DNA from: Puccinellia tenuiflora
Taxonomy: Eukaryota; Streptophyta; Magnoliopsida; Poales; Poaceae
Reading direction: 5' to 3'
Assembly (NCBI GenBank): GCA_012064385.1
Contig: QRDG01000060.1
Span: forward strand, 294,814-358,813
DNA length: 64,000 nucleotides
The first letter of the stretch is position 1; every line of letters begins with the position of its first letter. Below are positions 1 through 11,434 of this stretch, one piece after another. The notes under the pieces are model-generated. The model saw nothing but the letters and a program-made list of their open reading frames with translations, made no database searches and was not told the DNA's origin. Both the position numbers and the translations under genes were made by a program.

Positions 1-1842
1 AGCCGGAGTGTTGTGTTTAATGAATCTGTTATGTATCAGGACAGTCTGACTACTGATGTTGTGCCAGATTCTTCTGATAAGGACGAACCACAGGTTCGTT
101 TGCAGGTGGAGCAGATGGAGCACCTAGATGAGGAGGTAACAGAAACTGTTGATGAGGAGATTGTGCAAACCTCACCTCCTGTTTTGCAGCAACCGTCCAT
201 TGCTGCTGATCGGCCAAGGAGAAACATTGTTCCCCCTAACCGATTAATTGAAGAATATGATGTTGTTTATTTTGCTCTAAGTTGTGCTGAACAGGTGGAG
301 CATGAGGCTGAACCAGCTACATACACTGAAGCTATTGCTTCGGTTGATCGTGACAAGTGGATTGGTGCAATGCACGAGGAGATGCAATCACTTGAGAAGA
401 ATGGCACATGGGATGTTGTGCGCTTGCCTAAACAAAAGAAGGCCGTCCGCTGCAAGTGGATCTTCAAGAGAAAGGAAGGTTTGTCTCCTAATGAGCCTCC
501 AAGATTTAAGGCAAGGTTAGTAGCTAAAGGTTTCAGCCAAATTCCCGGTGTGGATTATAATGATGTGTTCTCCCCGGTTGTCAAGCATAGTTCTATTCGT
601 ACATTCTTCAGTATTGTTGCTATGCATGATCTTGAGCTTGAGCAGTTAGATGTGAAGACTGCATTTTTGCATGGAGAACTTGAGGAGGAGATATACATGG
701 ACCAACCAGAAGGGTTCATAGTTCCTGGTAAGGAGGATTTCGTGTGCAAGCTAAAGAAGTCCCTTTACGGTTTGAAACAATCTCCTCGACAGTGGTATAA
801 AAGGTTTGATTCTTTTATGATGTCACATGGCTTTAAGAGGTCTGAATATGATAGCTGTGTGTACATTAAATTTGTTGATGAATCACCTATATACTTGTTG
901 CTATATGTTGATGATATGTTAATTGCTGCCAAGAGCATGAAAGAAATCACTACGTTGAAGAAACAGTTGAGTAGTGAGTTTGAGATGAAGGATCTTGGTC
1001 CTGCTAAGAAAATTCTAGGTATGGAAATTTCAAGAGACAGAAAATCTAGATTGCTTAAGAAAGTTCTTCATCGCTTTAACATGCATGATGCAAAGTCTGT
1101 TAGTACGCCTATTGCTCCTCATTTTAAGTTGTCAGCATTGCAATGTCCTAGTTCTGACAAAGAAATTGAGTACATGTCTCGAGTTCCATATTCTAGTGCT
1201 GTTGGTTCCTTAATGTATGCCATGGTGTGTTCTCGGCCTGATTTGTCTTATGCTATGAGTCTGGTCAGTCGATACATGGCTAATCCTGGTAAAGAACATT
1301 GGAAAGCTGTTCAGTGGATTTTCAGGTACCTTCGCGGCACATCCAACGCTTGCTTGAAGTTTGGCAAGACTGGTGAGGGACTCGCAGGCTATGTGGATTC
1401 AGATTTTGCTGCCGACTTGGATAAGAGGAGGTCCCTCACAGGTTATGTATTTACTGTTAGTGAATGTGCTGTTAGCTGGAAGGCTACCTTGCAGGGTGTT
1501 GTTGCACAATCTACTACTGAGGCTGAGTACATGGCTATTGCTGAAGCATGCAAAGAATCTGTTTGGTTGAAAGGTCTGTTTGCTGAGCTTTGTGGAGATG
1601 ATACTTGTATTAACCTGTTCTGTGACAGTCAAAGTGCCATTTACCTTACTAAGGATCAGATGTTCCATGAGAGAACAAAGCACATTGATGTCAAATACCA
1701 TTATGTGCGTGATGTTGTTGCACAAGGTAAGCTGAAGGTATGCAAGATCAGTACTCATGATAATCCTGCTGATATGATGACAAAGCCAGTTCCTATTGCT
1801 AAGTTTGAGCTTTGCTCGAGCTTAGTTGGTATAACTGTTTAG
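1..1842 (+). CDS. Copia-1 polyprotein, C-terminal part (RT-RNase H), 5' end outside window
   Basis: The frame is open from base 1 to the TAG at 1840-1842, so this is the end of a Ty1/Copia Gag-Pol polyprotein. It shows the reverse transcriptase start (KWIFKRK, KARLVAKGF), the LDVKTAFLHG block, the YVDDM catalytic motif near base 905, and the RNase H part with SWKA, STTEAEYMA and ERTKHID. Reverse transcriptase and RNase H copy the element RNA into DNA. One oddity is a short in-frame loss: ISRDRKSR is followed directly by LLKKVLHRFN, where related elements have about ten more residues (LxLSQxxYI type) between the RT and its connection domain. No stop codon or frameshift is visible in this part, so the copy is younger than Copia-2, which it interrupts. 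Its LTR follows at 1938. Confidence 0.9.
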   Translation, partial: SRSVVFNESVMYQDSLTTDVVPDSSDKDEPQVRLQVEQMEHLDEEVTETVDEEIVQTSPPVLQQPSIAADRPRRNIVPPNRLIEEYDVVYFALSCAEQVEHEAEPATYTEAIASVDRDKWIGAMHEEMQSLEKNGTWDVVRLPKQKKAVRCKWIFKRKEGLSPNEPPRFKARLVAKGFSQIPGVDYNDVFSPVVKHSSIRTFFSIVAMHDLELEQLDVKTAFLHGELEEEIYMDQPEGFIVPGKEDFVCKLKKSLYGLKQSPRQWYKRFDSFMMSHGFKRSEYDSCVYIKFVDESPIYLLLYVDDMLIAAKSMKEITTLKKQLSSEFEMKDLGPAKKILGMEISRDRKSRLLKKVLHRFNMHDAKSVSTPIAPHFKLSALQCPSSDKEIEYMSRVPYSSAVGSLMYAMVCSRPDLSYAMSLVSRYMANPGKEHWKAVQWIFRYLRGTSNACLKFGKTGEGLAGYVDSDFAADLDKRRSLTGYVFTVSECAVSWKATLQGVVAQSTTEAEYMAIAEACKESVWLKGLFAELCGDDTCINLFCDSQSAIYLTKDQMFHERTKHIDVKYHYVRDVVAQGKLKVCKISTHDNPADMMTKPVPIAKFELCSSLVGITV

Positions 1843-2385
1843 CCCAAGAGGCTAGTTGGCGCCGAAAGTGTTTTCTTTGATGATTTCAGGGTGAAGAATT
1901 GTTGATGCTACAAGATGGATTTTGGCTCAAGGTGGAGTGTTATTTTATGGTGATCCAAATCCGTTTCTATAAGTGAGAAGGCTAACGACGGAGCGAAGCG
2001 AGGCCCGTCGCGGGTAGGCTTGGGCCGAAGCGAAGTGGAGGCGTTAGCCCACCGCGATGCCCCGAGACAGGGGGGACTGCCGGGGGTGCGGGGGCGCTGC
2101 CCCCGCGGTACGGTACGAGTTGTAACCGACCAGGACACCGATTGTTGCTGACCTAGTTTAGGTCAGGACCACTATAAATACGTCTTGTAAGCCGCCGCCG
2201 GAGATAAGCCACACATTGTAAATCCCAGCGCGTTTGTAACCTCACCCCGAAATAGTGAAGTATTGCTGGCTGGCGCCCGTGGTTTTTCTCTTCCTTGTTG
2301 GAAGGGTTTTCCACGTTAAAATCTCGTGTCCCCCGTTGGTTTGATCTTGCTTAATTTCATCGTTGTTTTGCTATCGCTTGTAACA
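1843..2385 (+). mobile_element. Copia-1 3' untranslated end, polypurine tract and 3' LTR (1938-2385)
   Basis: After the pol stop a purine-rich tract (AAGGTGGAG, 1929-1937) abuts an LTR beginning TGTTA at 1938 and ending TAACA at 2385; the five terminal bases are perfect inverted repeats. The LTR is 448 bp. A TATA box (TATAAATA, 2173-2180) would start element transcription in the R region. The 5-bp target duplication should be AATGC (2386-2390); its partner lies left of the window. The sequence straight after the LTR is gag of another element in frame, which fixes the boundary. Confidence 0.85.
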
Positions 2386-5300
2386 AATGCAAGGCGCGCA
2401 TCAATATGCTGCGTGGCAAACTTGTCAATACGAAGAAACGTGATATGTCTGCAGATCAATTTATTGCTTTGATGAAAAGTTTCGCTTCAGAACTTGCTGC
2501 AGCTGGTCGGATTATTGATGATGACGATCTCAAGGAGTATATACTTGGTGGTCTTGATGGAGAATATAATTCTGTGGTTGCCTTTGTTAATGTTGTTCCT
2601 ACCACTACTCTTGCCGATGTGTGTGCACAACTTACAGCATATGATTGCAGGCAACAAATGTTAGCTGAAACAGGTCAGAACATTGGGAGTTTTCAGTCAT
2701 CTGCTAATGCTGCTACACGTGGTCGCTCCTCTAACAATAATTATCGGCAAAACTCTCGTGGTGGATATGGGTAGTACCGTGGTCGCCCGCAACAGTATGG
2801 TCCAATACAAGGTCGTGGTGCTCAGAGAGGTGGTCGTGGTCGTGGCCGTGGCCGCACACCGTCTCCCCGCCAGGATGTTACATGTCAAATATGCAAAAAA
2901 TATGGGCACCAAGCTAGTAACTGTTGGTGGAGGTATTCCGACAATGGTGATGACGATGAATCTCATTCAAGTGACAAGGGTGCACATCTTGCATCTTATG
3001 GAGTGGATACAAATTGGTATATTGATACAGGAGCAACAAACCACATCACCGGAGAAGTAAACAAATTGACAACTCAGGAAAATTACAATGGACGTGATCA
3101 AGTTCATACGGCAAATGGCAATGGTCATTCTACAGTGGTCATTCTACTTTGCACACCCCTCAAAGTTCTTTTTCCCTCAATAATATCTTACATGTTCCCA
3201 GTGCATCCAAAAATCTTCTATCCGTTCATAAACTTGCCTTAGACAATAATATTTTTCTTGAGATTCACCCATATTTCTTTTTGATCAAGGATCAGGTCAC
3301 GAAGCAAATTCTCTTTAAAGGCCCTTGTCATGGAGGTCTCTACCCGATTATGCCTTCCTTCACAAGGTCTCCCAAGTGTGCCTTCATCACCATCAAGACC
3401 ACTTCATCCACATGGCATAATCGTTTAGGGCATCCTTCGTCCTTTATTGTTCAACAAGTACTTCGGAAGAATAATCTCCCTTATGATCCACAAATAAATC
3501 CTTATATATGTGATCCATGTCAACAAGCTAAGAGCCATCAGTTGCCCTATTCTATTTCTACTAGTGTGTCTACTGTTCCATTGGAACAAATATTCTCTGA
3601 TGCATGGGGTCCAGCTCCAGCTTGTGTTGGAAAACACTTATATTATGTGAGCTTCATTGATGATTTTAGCAAATTCACTTGGATATATTTGCTTAAGAAG
3701 CGTTCTGATGTTTATCAAGTTTTTCTTAATTTTCAACAACTTGTTGAATAGAAATTTGGTCGCAAAATAATTACCATGCAAACTGATTGGGGCGGTGAAT
3801 ATGAAAAACTCAATACTTTCTTCCAAAAAGTTGGCATTACACATCATGTGTCTTGTCCTCACGCTCATCAACAAAATGGTTCAGCTGAGCGTAAACATCG
3901 ACACATCGTTGAGGTTGGACTTGCCTTACTTGCTCATGCATCCATGCCTCTTAAATTTTGGGATGAAGCATTTCTCACCGCCACATATCTTATTAATTTG
4001 CTTCCTACCAAAGTTCTAAACAACATGACTCCTACAGAAAAACTTCTCCATGTAAAACCCAATTATGATTCCCTTCGTGTTTTTGGGTGTGCGTGCTGGC
4101 CAAACCTTCGTCCATATAACAAACAAAAGCTCTCATTTCGTTCCAAGCGATGTGTTTTCTTAGGCTATAGCCCTCGCCATAAAGGAGTCAAATGTCTCGA
4201 CGTATCCAGTGGCCGTGTCTACATCTCACGTGATGTTGTGTTTGATGAGAATGTTTTTCCTTTTGCCTTCTTCATCCTAATGCCGGCTCCCGTCTTCGTG
4301 ACGAAATCCTTCTATTACCCCCACAACACTCCATCTCTTCCATCCGATAATGAGGGGGTGCACACTAATAATGATCACATGTTTATTGTTCCTGTTTAAC
4401 CCTCCACAGGTTACAACGTCTGACGCATCAGCTGATACATATACAGAAAATATCAGCGAAGATAGCACATCAAATAGCCAAGAAAATTCAGAAATTAATG
4501 AAGGGTGGGGTGCATCTAGCAATTTGCAGTTCAATGCTGATCCCCATACAGATTATGGTCAGAAATCTGCCTCGGATCAGGAGCAGCCTGACGCGCAGGC
4601 GTCCAATGGGCCGACCGCGTCTTTCTCACGCGGGCGCGCCTCCGCGTGTGAATCGAGCTCCGCCACGTCGCCATGCGGGACACCACCTGGGTCCCCCTCT
4701 ACTGAATCTTCTACGCCACAGAGTGGCCAAACCCCTTCACCTGGATCCCCTACGCTGGGTGGAGATGATTCGGTGGCAGACAGCAGCAGCCCACCAGGAT
4801 CTTCTGCGCCACCGAGCCCTGCAGCGCCTCCTGCTGCTGCACAAAATCCTCCGATTGCTGAACCTCGCACCCGTCTACAACACGGTATACGCAAACCAAG
4901 GATTTACACTGATGGTACGGTTCCATATGGCATGCTTACTGTTACAGGAGAACCACAAAATCTTTCTGAGGCTATTCATGATAAAAATTGGCATCGTGCT
5001 ATGGAAGAAGAATATCAGGCACTTATACATAACAAGACTTGGCACCTTGTACCACCTAGTTCTAACAAGAACTTGATTGATTGCAAATGGGTATACCGCA
5101 TCAAGAAAAAGTCAGATGGTACGGTCGACAGGTATAAAGCCCGCCTTGTTGCAAAAGGTTTCAAACAACGTTATGGTATTGATTACGAGGACACGTTTAG
5201 TCCTGTCGTCAAAGCTGCTACTATACGTACTGTGTTGGCTATCTCAGTTTCTCGTGGATGGAGCTTACGACAGCTAGACGTTAAGAACGCATTTTTACAT

Positions 5301-6477
5301 GGCATTCTAGAAGAGGAAGTCTATATGAAACAACCCCCCGGTTTTGAAAATCCTGAAGCTCCACACCATGTTTGCAGGCTTGACAAAGCTCTCTATGGTT
5401 TAAAACAAGCTCCTCGTGCATGGTACTCTCGGCTCAGCTCTAAACTTCATGCTCTTGGCTTCATGTCATCCAAAGCAGATACATCTTTGTTTCTTTACAA
5501 CAAGTCAGGTATCACTATTTTTATGTTGATATATGTGGATGATATTATTGTGACAAGCTCCTCAGACCAGACAATCTCTTCTCTATTAATTGATTTAAGC
5601 CAAGATTTTGCTCTCAAATATTTGGGTGATCTCCACTTCTTTTTGGGCATGGAAGTTAAGAAAGTTCATGGTACATTGGTCATTACACAAGAGAAATATG
5701 CTGCTGATTTGCTTACTAGAGTGGGCATGAATAATTGTACACCATGTCCCACACCACTATCTTCTTCAGTTGTCACTTACAGATGGCACGCCTCTTGGTC
5801 CTGATGATAGTTCACACTACAGGAGTATTATTGGTGCTTTACAATATTTAACCCTCACACGGCCTGATCTATCTTTTTCAGTCAATAAAGTTAGTCAATT
5901 TCTTCATGCACCTACAACAGCTCATTGGACAGCAGCCAAAAGAATATTGAGATATGTTAAAGGTACCCTATCAGTTGGCCTCACTTTTCAAAAGGCCTCT
6001 TCTACCCTTCTTAGTGCCTTCTCCGATGCAGATTGGGCAGGATGTCTTGATGACCGACGTTCTACAGGTGGTTTTGCTATCTTTTTTGGTCCTAATCTCA
6101 TTTCTTGGAGTGCTCGCAAGCAAGCAATAGTATCACGTTCTAGCACTGAAGCAGAGTATAAAGCTCTAGCTAATGCCACCGCTGAGCTAATTTGGGTTGA
6201 GGCCCTACTCAAAGAACTAGGAGTTCACCTCAAAGAAAGACCTTGTTTGTGGTGTGACAACCTCGGTGCCACATACTTGTCTGCAAATCCAATATTTCAT
6301 GCTCGCACCAAACACATCGAGATTGATTTTCATTTTGTCCATGAAAGGGTTTCTAACAAATTGCTGGATATTCGTTTTATATCTAGCAAAGATCAAATTG
6401 CAGATGGTTTTACTAAGGCGTTACCAGTTCAGCTACTTCATGAGTTCAGACGTAATCTAAATCTTTCCAAGGTTTAG
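2386..6477 (+). pseudogene. Copia-2 gag-pol, decayed; interrupted by Copia-1
   Basis: This is a Copia polyprotein broken many times. The gag (UBN2-type) reading starts in frame right after the Copia-1 LTR (CKARINMLRGKL) and runs to about 2770, where a TAG interrupts it. The zinc knuckle (CQICKKYGHQASNC) and protease motif (DTGATNH) follow up to about 3060. A frameshift near 3140 leads into the integrase HHCC region (HNRLGHP ... CDPCQQAK) and catalytic core. An in-frame TAG lies at 3749-3751, and frame changes occur near 4390 and 5765. The RT has YVDD near 5535; RNase H ends at 6477 with the same C-terminus (RRNLNL) as Copia-3 at 51.4 kb, so both belong to one lineage. It cannot encode a working polyprotein. 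The 5' LTR and gag start are outside the window. Confidence 0.88.
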
Positions 6478-6482
6478 ATTAT

Positions 6483-6674
6483 GGGGGGGGGGGGGGGGGT
6501 TGGACTTTATGTATATTTCTGAACCGTTCGTTTCCTGAACCTGTTCGTATGGTGCAGTACACCAACGATCGGTCGTTTCCTCTCCTGCTTGTAACGCCAC
6601 GATGGGGGTTCTTCCCATCTATAATTAACACGCAACCGGGCCCTGAGAAGGTGTCCCGTTCCCTGCAAACTCAC
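6483..6674 (+). repeat. Copia-2 polypurine tract (17-G run) and probable 3' LTR
   Basis: A run of 17 G (6483-6499) stands where Copia-3 has AAGGGAGGG next to its LTR. What follows (TTGGACTTTATG...) looks like a short LTR whose first TG is lost in the G run. A TATA-like CTATAATTAA sits near 6620, and the LTR probably ends near 6674 at ...CTCACA. The right end is a guess from length and from similarity in layout to the 151-bp Copia-3 LTR. Confidence 0.5.
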
Positions 6675-7499
6675 AGCAACCACTACCGCCACCAGAACGA
6701 GACACCACTGCCACCCCTCCCCTACGGGGGCCGGCCTAATCTTTTCGATGACAAACGGGAAGTCTCCTTGCATGTACCCCTAAGTACAATGCCTTCAAGC
6801 GTTAGTCGTCCTCGTTGAACCCTTGAAAAGATCGGAACCACCTGACACCAGATATCGCCGACGCACATGCATGGCGAGAATCTGTAACCTCACCGTCCCA
6901 AGGAGACAACAGGAATCTACGTCGGAGTTTCATCGATTCCATCCAGACGAACGAACTCGAGGAAGATCACAACCCAAAATACCAAACTAGAAGATCCAGT
7001 GAAACAATCCGCCAGAGCGCTGCCCCTGTAAGGATTAAAAACCCTAATGTCAACTACAAACCAGACCGAGGCAACGGAATTCCCCTTCCCATCACCGGCC
7101 GCATGAGCGGTAGGAAGAGGGAGACAAATTCACCGGTGTGGCTGGACGGGATGGGTTCATTTTCCCTAGCATGGATGCCAGATAAAACTGCTATGTATGT
7201 TCTAGATTCAGAGTAAGAACATGTCATTCGCCCAAAAAAAAAGAGTCGGAACATATAATTACCACGATACGAATATGACAGTTACGATAGATCTGACAGA
7301 AAATTGTTTTACTCATGTGCAATGGCACTTAAGGTTGACTAAGAAAGAAATATATATGTAATAGGCTCTTGATATCGTGTTATTGCATACACCAGTGTAA
7401 TTGGTATTTGATGCGTGTCTCATGTATCTATAATTTTTGATTGTTCCATGATTGTTTTAGATCATTGCTACATGTTTCTACTATCTTTTTTATATCATT
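6675..7499. other. Spacer, nothing recognised
   Basis: No convincing coding, RNA or repeat signal was found. Short open frames here lack recognisable motifs and codon structure. It may be older element sequence that has lost its landmarks. Confidence 0.5.
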
Positions 7500-8780
7500 T
7501 TAGGGCATTTTTTCGGACTAACCTATTACCAAGATGCCAGTGTCAGCTCCTGTTTTTTTTTGAGTTTCAAAAAAGTTGTTAAAGAAAAGTCCACAGAAAA
7601 TTTCACAAAAAATCAGGGGGGAAGTTTTTATCCGAAATGAATACGGAGTCCAAAGGGCGACCGAATGGGAGCACCAGGGGCCACAGGCGACCACCAGGCG
7701 CGACCTAGGGTGGGCCCGCGCCTGGCACTCGCCCCTGTCCCTAGGGCACCCCCTTGCATCGCCTCTTCACCTATATTAAGCCCCTTGACCTAAAAGTTAC
7801 GGACATCGGAGGATTTTCCAAATACAATATAGAGCTTCGCTGCCATCAAAACCTAGTTTCGGGGGTCAGAAGGTCTTGTTCCGGCACCCTGCCGGGACGG
7901 GGATCAACCCCCTAAGCCATCTTCATCGACGTTGCTGCCTTCGGGATGGTTTGTGAGTAGTCCCCCCATGGACTACGGGTACAATGATTGAGATCCATCT
8001 GATGTAATATGTGTTGTGTTTGTTGGGATCCGATGAATTGTTACATTATGATCAATCACTTATGTTTAAAAATTATTGTTGATGCATTCATTTCTTGTCA
8101 CTAGTGCACGAGTGTCATGGTTTCAGATCTAAGCTCTTTATGTTTGCATTAATATAATTGTTGTTTTAGATCGTATCTACAAGTTGTATGCTCCTGTTAC
8201 TTGTCGGGAACCGGCGACCCCAAAGGTGACAACTTGGGATATCAATGGGGGTGGTTTGTAACTTGAGGATTACATGTGTTCATTGAGTGTTAATGCTTTG
8301 CTTCGGTGCTTCTTAAAACGAGTACCTTAATTACCATTAGTTCCATGACTATCCCCGCTGAAACAGGATGGTTGGACAAAAGATGTTGTGCAAGTTCTTA
8401 TTATAAGCACACGTACAACTATATATGGAACACATGCATACGTATGATATATAGACTAGGATGCTCTATCATAAGTTAGTTCAATTCTGTCAATTGCCCA
8501 ACTGTAATTTGTTTATCCAACACATGTTTTTTATTTGAAGAGTTATCTCTAGTGAAATTATGAACCCCGATCCATCTTTAATCATCATTGCTTTCGTTGT
8601 TACTACTACTGTTTTCAATTCACTGCTGCTTTCACATCTCTTTTGTTACTAGTGCTTCTCCAGGTGTGGCTGAATTAACAACTCAGCTGTTAAGGCTTAT
8701 AAGTATTCTTTTGCTCCACTTGTGTCCAATTAGGTTACACTTCTCTCGAAGACTGTCGCGATCCCCTACATATGAATTGA
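7500..8780 (+). repeat. Old Gypsy LTR remnant
   Basis: The stretch has the order of parts typical of a Triticeae Gypsy LTR. There is a GC-rich U3 with GGAGTCCAAA-type sequence (about 7640), a TATA-like CTATATTAAG (7769-7778), then CATCAAAACCTAGTTTCGG and TTGTTCCGGCACC of the R region (about 7845-7890), the ATCGACGTTGCTGCC segment (about 7926), and a right end resembling CGAAGACTG..GCGATCCCCTA (about 8750-8770). It is strongly diverged and no gag or pol follows, so it is an old solo or truncated LTR. Both borders are approximate. Confidence 0.65.
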
Positions 8781-9154
8781 AGTGCACGGGGTTTCGTTTG
8801 GAGTATATTCATGTACCCTAATTTTGCATCATCAAATGTATGTTATCTTCATTTCATACATGGTATGTATATTATTTCATAGATGTTGACCTCGCTTTTG
8901 CCCATTAGTATTTTTTTCATTTTTCATCATTTCATCAGTGGAGTATTCACAGATTCCTTTCACCGATAACAACCACAACTATTATTATTTTGTATGAGAA
9001 AATATTTTATCTTATTATTTTACTAATTATTTTGGGCGGTTCATGTATGGATAAAGTAACATTTTTTGCTACATGATGCCATAGCAAACGGCATATATCT
9101 ATTTTTTCAGTATCCACATTTTTTAATCCTGCTAACAAATAGGTCTTTGATGTG
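8781..9154. other. AT-rich spacer, nothing recognised
   Basis: This AT-rich stretch lies between the Gypsy LTR remnant and a MITE. No gene or repeat structure is visible. Confidence 0.5.
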
Positions 9155-9156
9155 TA

Positions 9157-9317
9157 CTCCATCCGTGTTAATATGTAAGATATTTTAGGTATTTTTATAT
9201 GAACTACATACAAATATATATATATATATATTATTTTATTTATATATTCACTCATTTTGCTCCGTATGTAATCCATATTAAAATATATAAATCATTTTAG
9301 ATTATGATACAGAGGGT
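9157..9317. mobile_element. Stowaway-like MITE
   Basis: A 161-bp AT-rich element begins CTCCATCCGTGTTAATATG and ends ...GATACAGAGGGT, near-inverted copies of the Stowaway terminus (CTCCCTCCGT). TA flanks both ends (9155-9156 and 9318-9319), matching Tc1/mariner target preference. It has no coding capacity and contains a TA dinucleotide run near 9216-9230. Confidence 0.7.
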
Positions 9318-9420
9318 TAGCAACTATTTAAAGAGTATCGCCATTCAAGGCACTATCGGGATACAGTCGTCTTATGGTGCAGCAGCGCACGGTACTGTGG
9401 GGATGCACTACAGGAACGGA

Positions 9421-9985
9421 AAATTATGCCGACCGTCGCGAACGCTCGGCAAATACACGAATACGCTCGGCAAACAACGCTCGGCATACTCCTGCTCGGC
9501 ATACAGCAAGGATACGCTCGGCAAAGGACAACGCTCGGCAAACATCTCATATGCCGAGCGTTAAACATGCCCGTCGGCAACAAAGCGCTCGGCAGACAAC
9601 TTGACGGAGACGTCCATCTGACGGCACAGTTGCTGTTTGCCGAGCGGCATCCTGCTCGGCATATTCTGCACCGTACGCTCGGCAACCATTGTCTGAGACA
9701 ATACAAGCGGCTGCCACGTGTGCCTCTTATGCCGAGCGGTAACCGTCGGCATACATGGAACGTATGCCGAGCGCATGTGAGTCCTCTATGCCGAGCGTAT
9801 TGACGTTCGGCATACATTACAACGAGGGCATCCAGCGACGGCCACACGTTCACTTTATGCCGACCGTACACTCTCGGCATACACTGTTTTATATGCCGAG
9901 CGTACACACTAGGCATATATTGCACGTGCCGTCGTCTGGCGCACCTAGGTATTATTTATGCCGAGCGTATACGCTCGGCATATAG
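9421..9985. repeat. CACTA-1 left subterminal repeat array
   Basis: About two dozen copies of the 9-mer TGCCGAGCG or its complement, some with one change (GACCG, CGTCGGCA, CTCTCGGCA), occur in both orientations with irregular spacing. Many are paired head to head. Each copy contains one or two CpG sites. Spacing is too irregular for any array type other than subterminal protein-binding sites. Confidence 0.85.
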
Positions 9986-10479
9986 TTGGACGTTTTTTTT
10001 TGTTTGTTTTAGGGCATCCCTGCAAAATTCAAAATAGCCAGCAGCATATATTTGACAAAACTGATAATTTCACAGGAAGTTCACATCAAACACATAGTCT
10101 GTTACAACATATCCATTACCAATATCACAAAGTGACACTAGTAGAGCCTAGTTGTCAACAGATTCACAACAGGTTCAAATCCATGACTCTTTTCACATTA
10201 CACAACAGGTTCACATCAAGCACATAGGCAGACACAAAAGTAAACTAACACCAAGCACATAGGTTCACAACTTTTGATAGGATGCAGCTGAACCCTAAAT
10301 GTTTGGAGGAGGAGCAATGGTCGAGGCTGGGGTGCGAGGGGTAGCAGGGCTCCGTGAACCAGGAGTAGAGCCGTCAGCAGGAGTAGGGCCGCCACTGACA
10401 AGAAAAGGTTGATTGGAGGCAATTGAACCCTACATGTTTGAGCAAGAGGTAGTAAGTACAAATTATTAGTCAAGTGCAA

Positions 10480-11060
10480 CCTAAGTAATGCAGAAAAATA
10501 GCTGCCATGTCCTGCAACAGTTGAAGTGTATAAGTTGGGCAGAGGACTAACCGGACTGTCCGAAGCATTTCCCACCAGTGCAGGCCGTGGAAACACCGCA
10601 GGTGGAACATCGCAGGTGGCGGTAGCGGTGGCGGCGCCCACACTGGCATCGGAGTGCCTTTAGTAAAATGGGAGTGCATGGCCTGAAAATTAGACAAGAT
10701 AAGTGTTAAGTAGTGAAGTACAGAGTTTTCTCTTGGTTATAATGGGCAAGAATCTAGTGTAGTGAACAACTAACCGTCTGGTAATTGTTGTTGTACTCTT
10801 GGTATGCTGCCTGCTGCTTCATGTTCGTCTCATAGGCCTCTCTCAAAGCACCATACGCATCACCTTGCCTAAAAACCTCGGCCTACAATATAATGTAGTT
10901 ATGTCATAAAAGCAGCCACGAAAGAACATAAGACCACTATAAGATGAAAAGGAGAAAATTAGGAAACCTCGAGAATGGCCATGTTCGATCTAGGCTGTCC
11001 ACGAGTGTTGATACTAGGAGATCCGCTTGTGCAGGTTCGGACTTGCGAGAGAGCGGGCAT
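10480..11060 (-). pseudogene. CACTA accessory (TNP1/PTTA-like) ORF fragment, at least three exons
   Basis: Read on the minus strand, exon-like blocks join in order. About 11060-10969 gives MPALSQVRTCTSG ... MAILE; about 10882-10775 gives AEVFRQGDAYGALREAYE and NNNYQT; from about 10683 it continues AMHSHFTKGTPMPVW and a proline-rich stretch. Blocks are bounded by AG and GT at plausible sites. The composition (polar, helical, then PP-rich tail) fits the second, DNA-binding type ORF of grass CACTA elements rather than a host gene. The 5' part is missing, so it is probably a relic. The exon limits are my reading. Confidence 0.4.
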
Positions 11061-11158
11061 GTTACCTAAATACCATGTTTGCTACCTTATTGTTGCAATC
11101 TTACTATTTGCTACCTAAATACCATGTTTGCTATATAATTGTTGCAATCTTTATATTT
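11061..11158. repeat. 49-bp tandem duplication inside CACTA-1
   Basis: Two adjacent 49-bp copies (11061-11109 and 11110-11158) share TACCTAAATACCATGTTTGC and TTGTTGCAATCTT with a few changes. They lie directly before the splice acceptor of the B3-like exon, in what would be its intron. Confidence 0.85.
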
Positions 11159-11164
11159 GGATAG

Positions 11165-11434
11165 GAGTTTGGAGCTGAGTACAGCAAAGCCTACCTGAAA
11201 CCCTATCTTGCAAAGCCCTTGAAGGTCCTTGTTGAATGCAGCCCGAGCCGTACAACATTTGAAGTGAAGATGAAGATGGGACTGACTAGGCCGAACGCAA
11301 AAATAGCAACCGGATGGGCAGCCCCTATGGCTGAGTTCAAGTTAAAGGAGGGGGACATAGTGATCTTCAGCTTCACGCCATGTTCGAGCAAGCGCTATGG
11401 GCTTCATCTTGAGTTGATCAGATTGGTGTCCTGA
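11165..11434 (+). pseudogene. B3-like DNA-binding domain exon carried by CACTA-1
   Basis: After a T-rich stretch and TTGGATAG acceptor, an open frame of 89 codons reads EFGAEYSKAYLKPYLAKP ... GWAAPMAEFKLKEGDIVIFS and ends TGA at 11432-11434. The pattern fits the last half of a plant B3 domain: a strand rich in basic residues, GW, xxF, LxxGD, then a hydrophobic strand. It is on the plus strand, opposite to the element's own exons. The likely reading is a captured host exon, although some CACTA families carry such an exon as standard. No upstream coding exon with a start is visible, so it is not a complete gene. Confidence 0.5.

Noticed and set aside
1908..2138. 76-codon minus-strand ORF
   Set aside because: It lies inside the Copia-1 LTR and shows no motif.
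9353..9985. Overlapping ORFs and a CRISPR-like look of the repeat field
   Set aside because: Repeats are 9-mers in both orientations with irregular spacing next to a CACTA terminus; the ORFs arise from the repeats.
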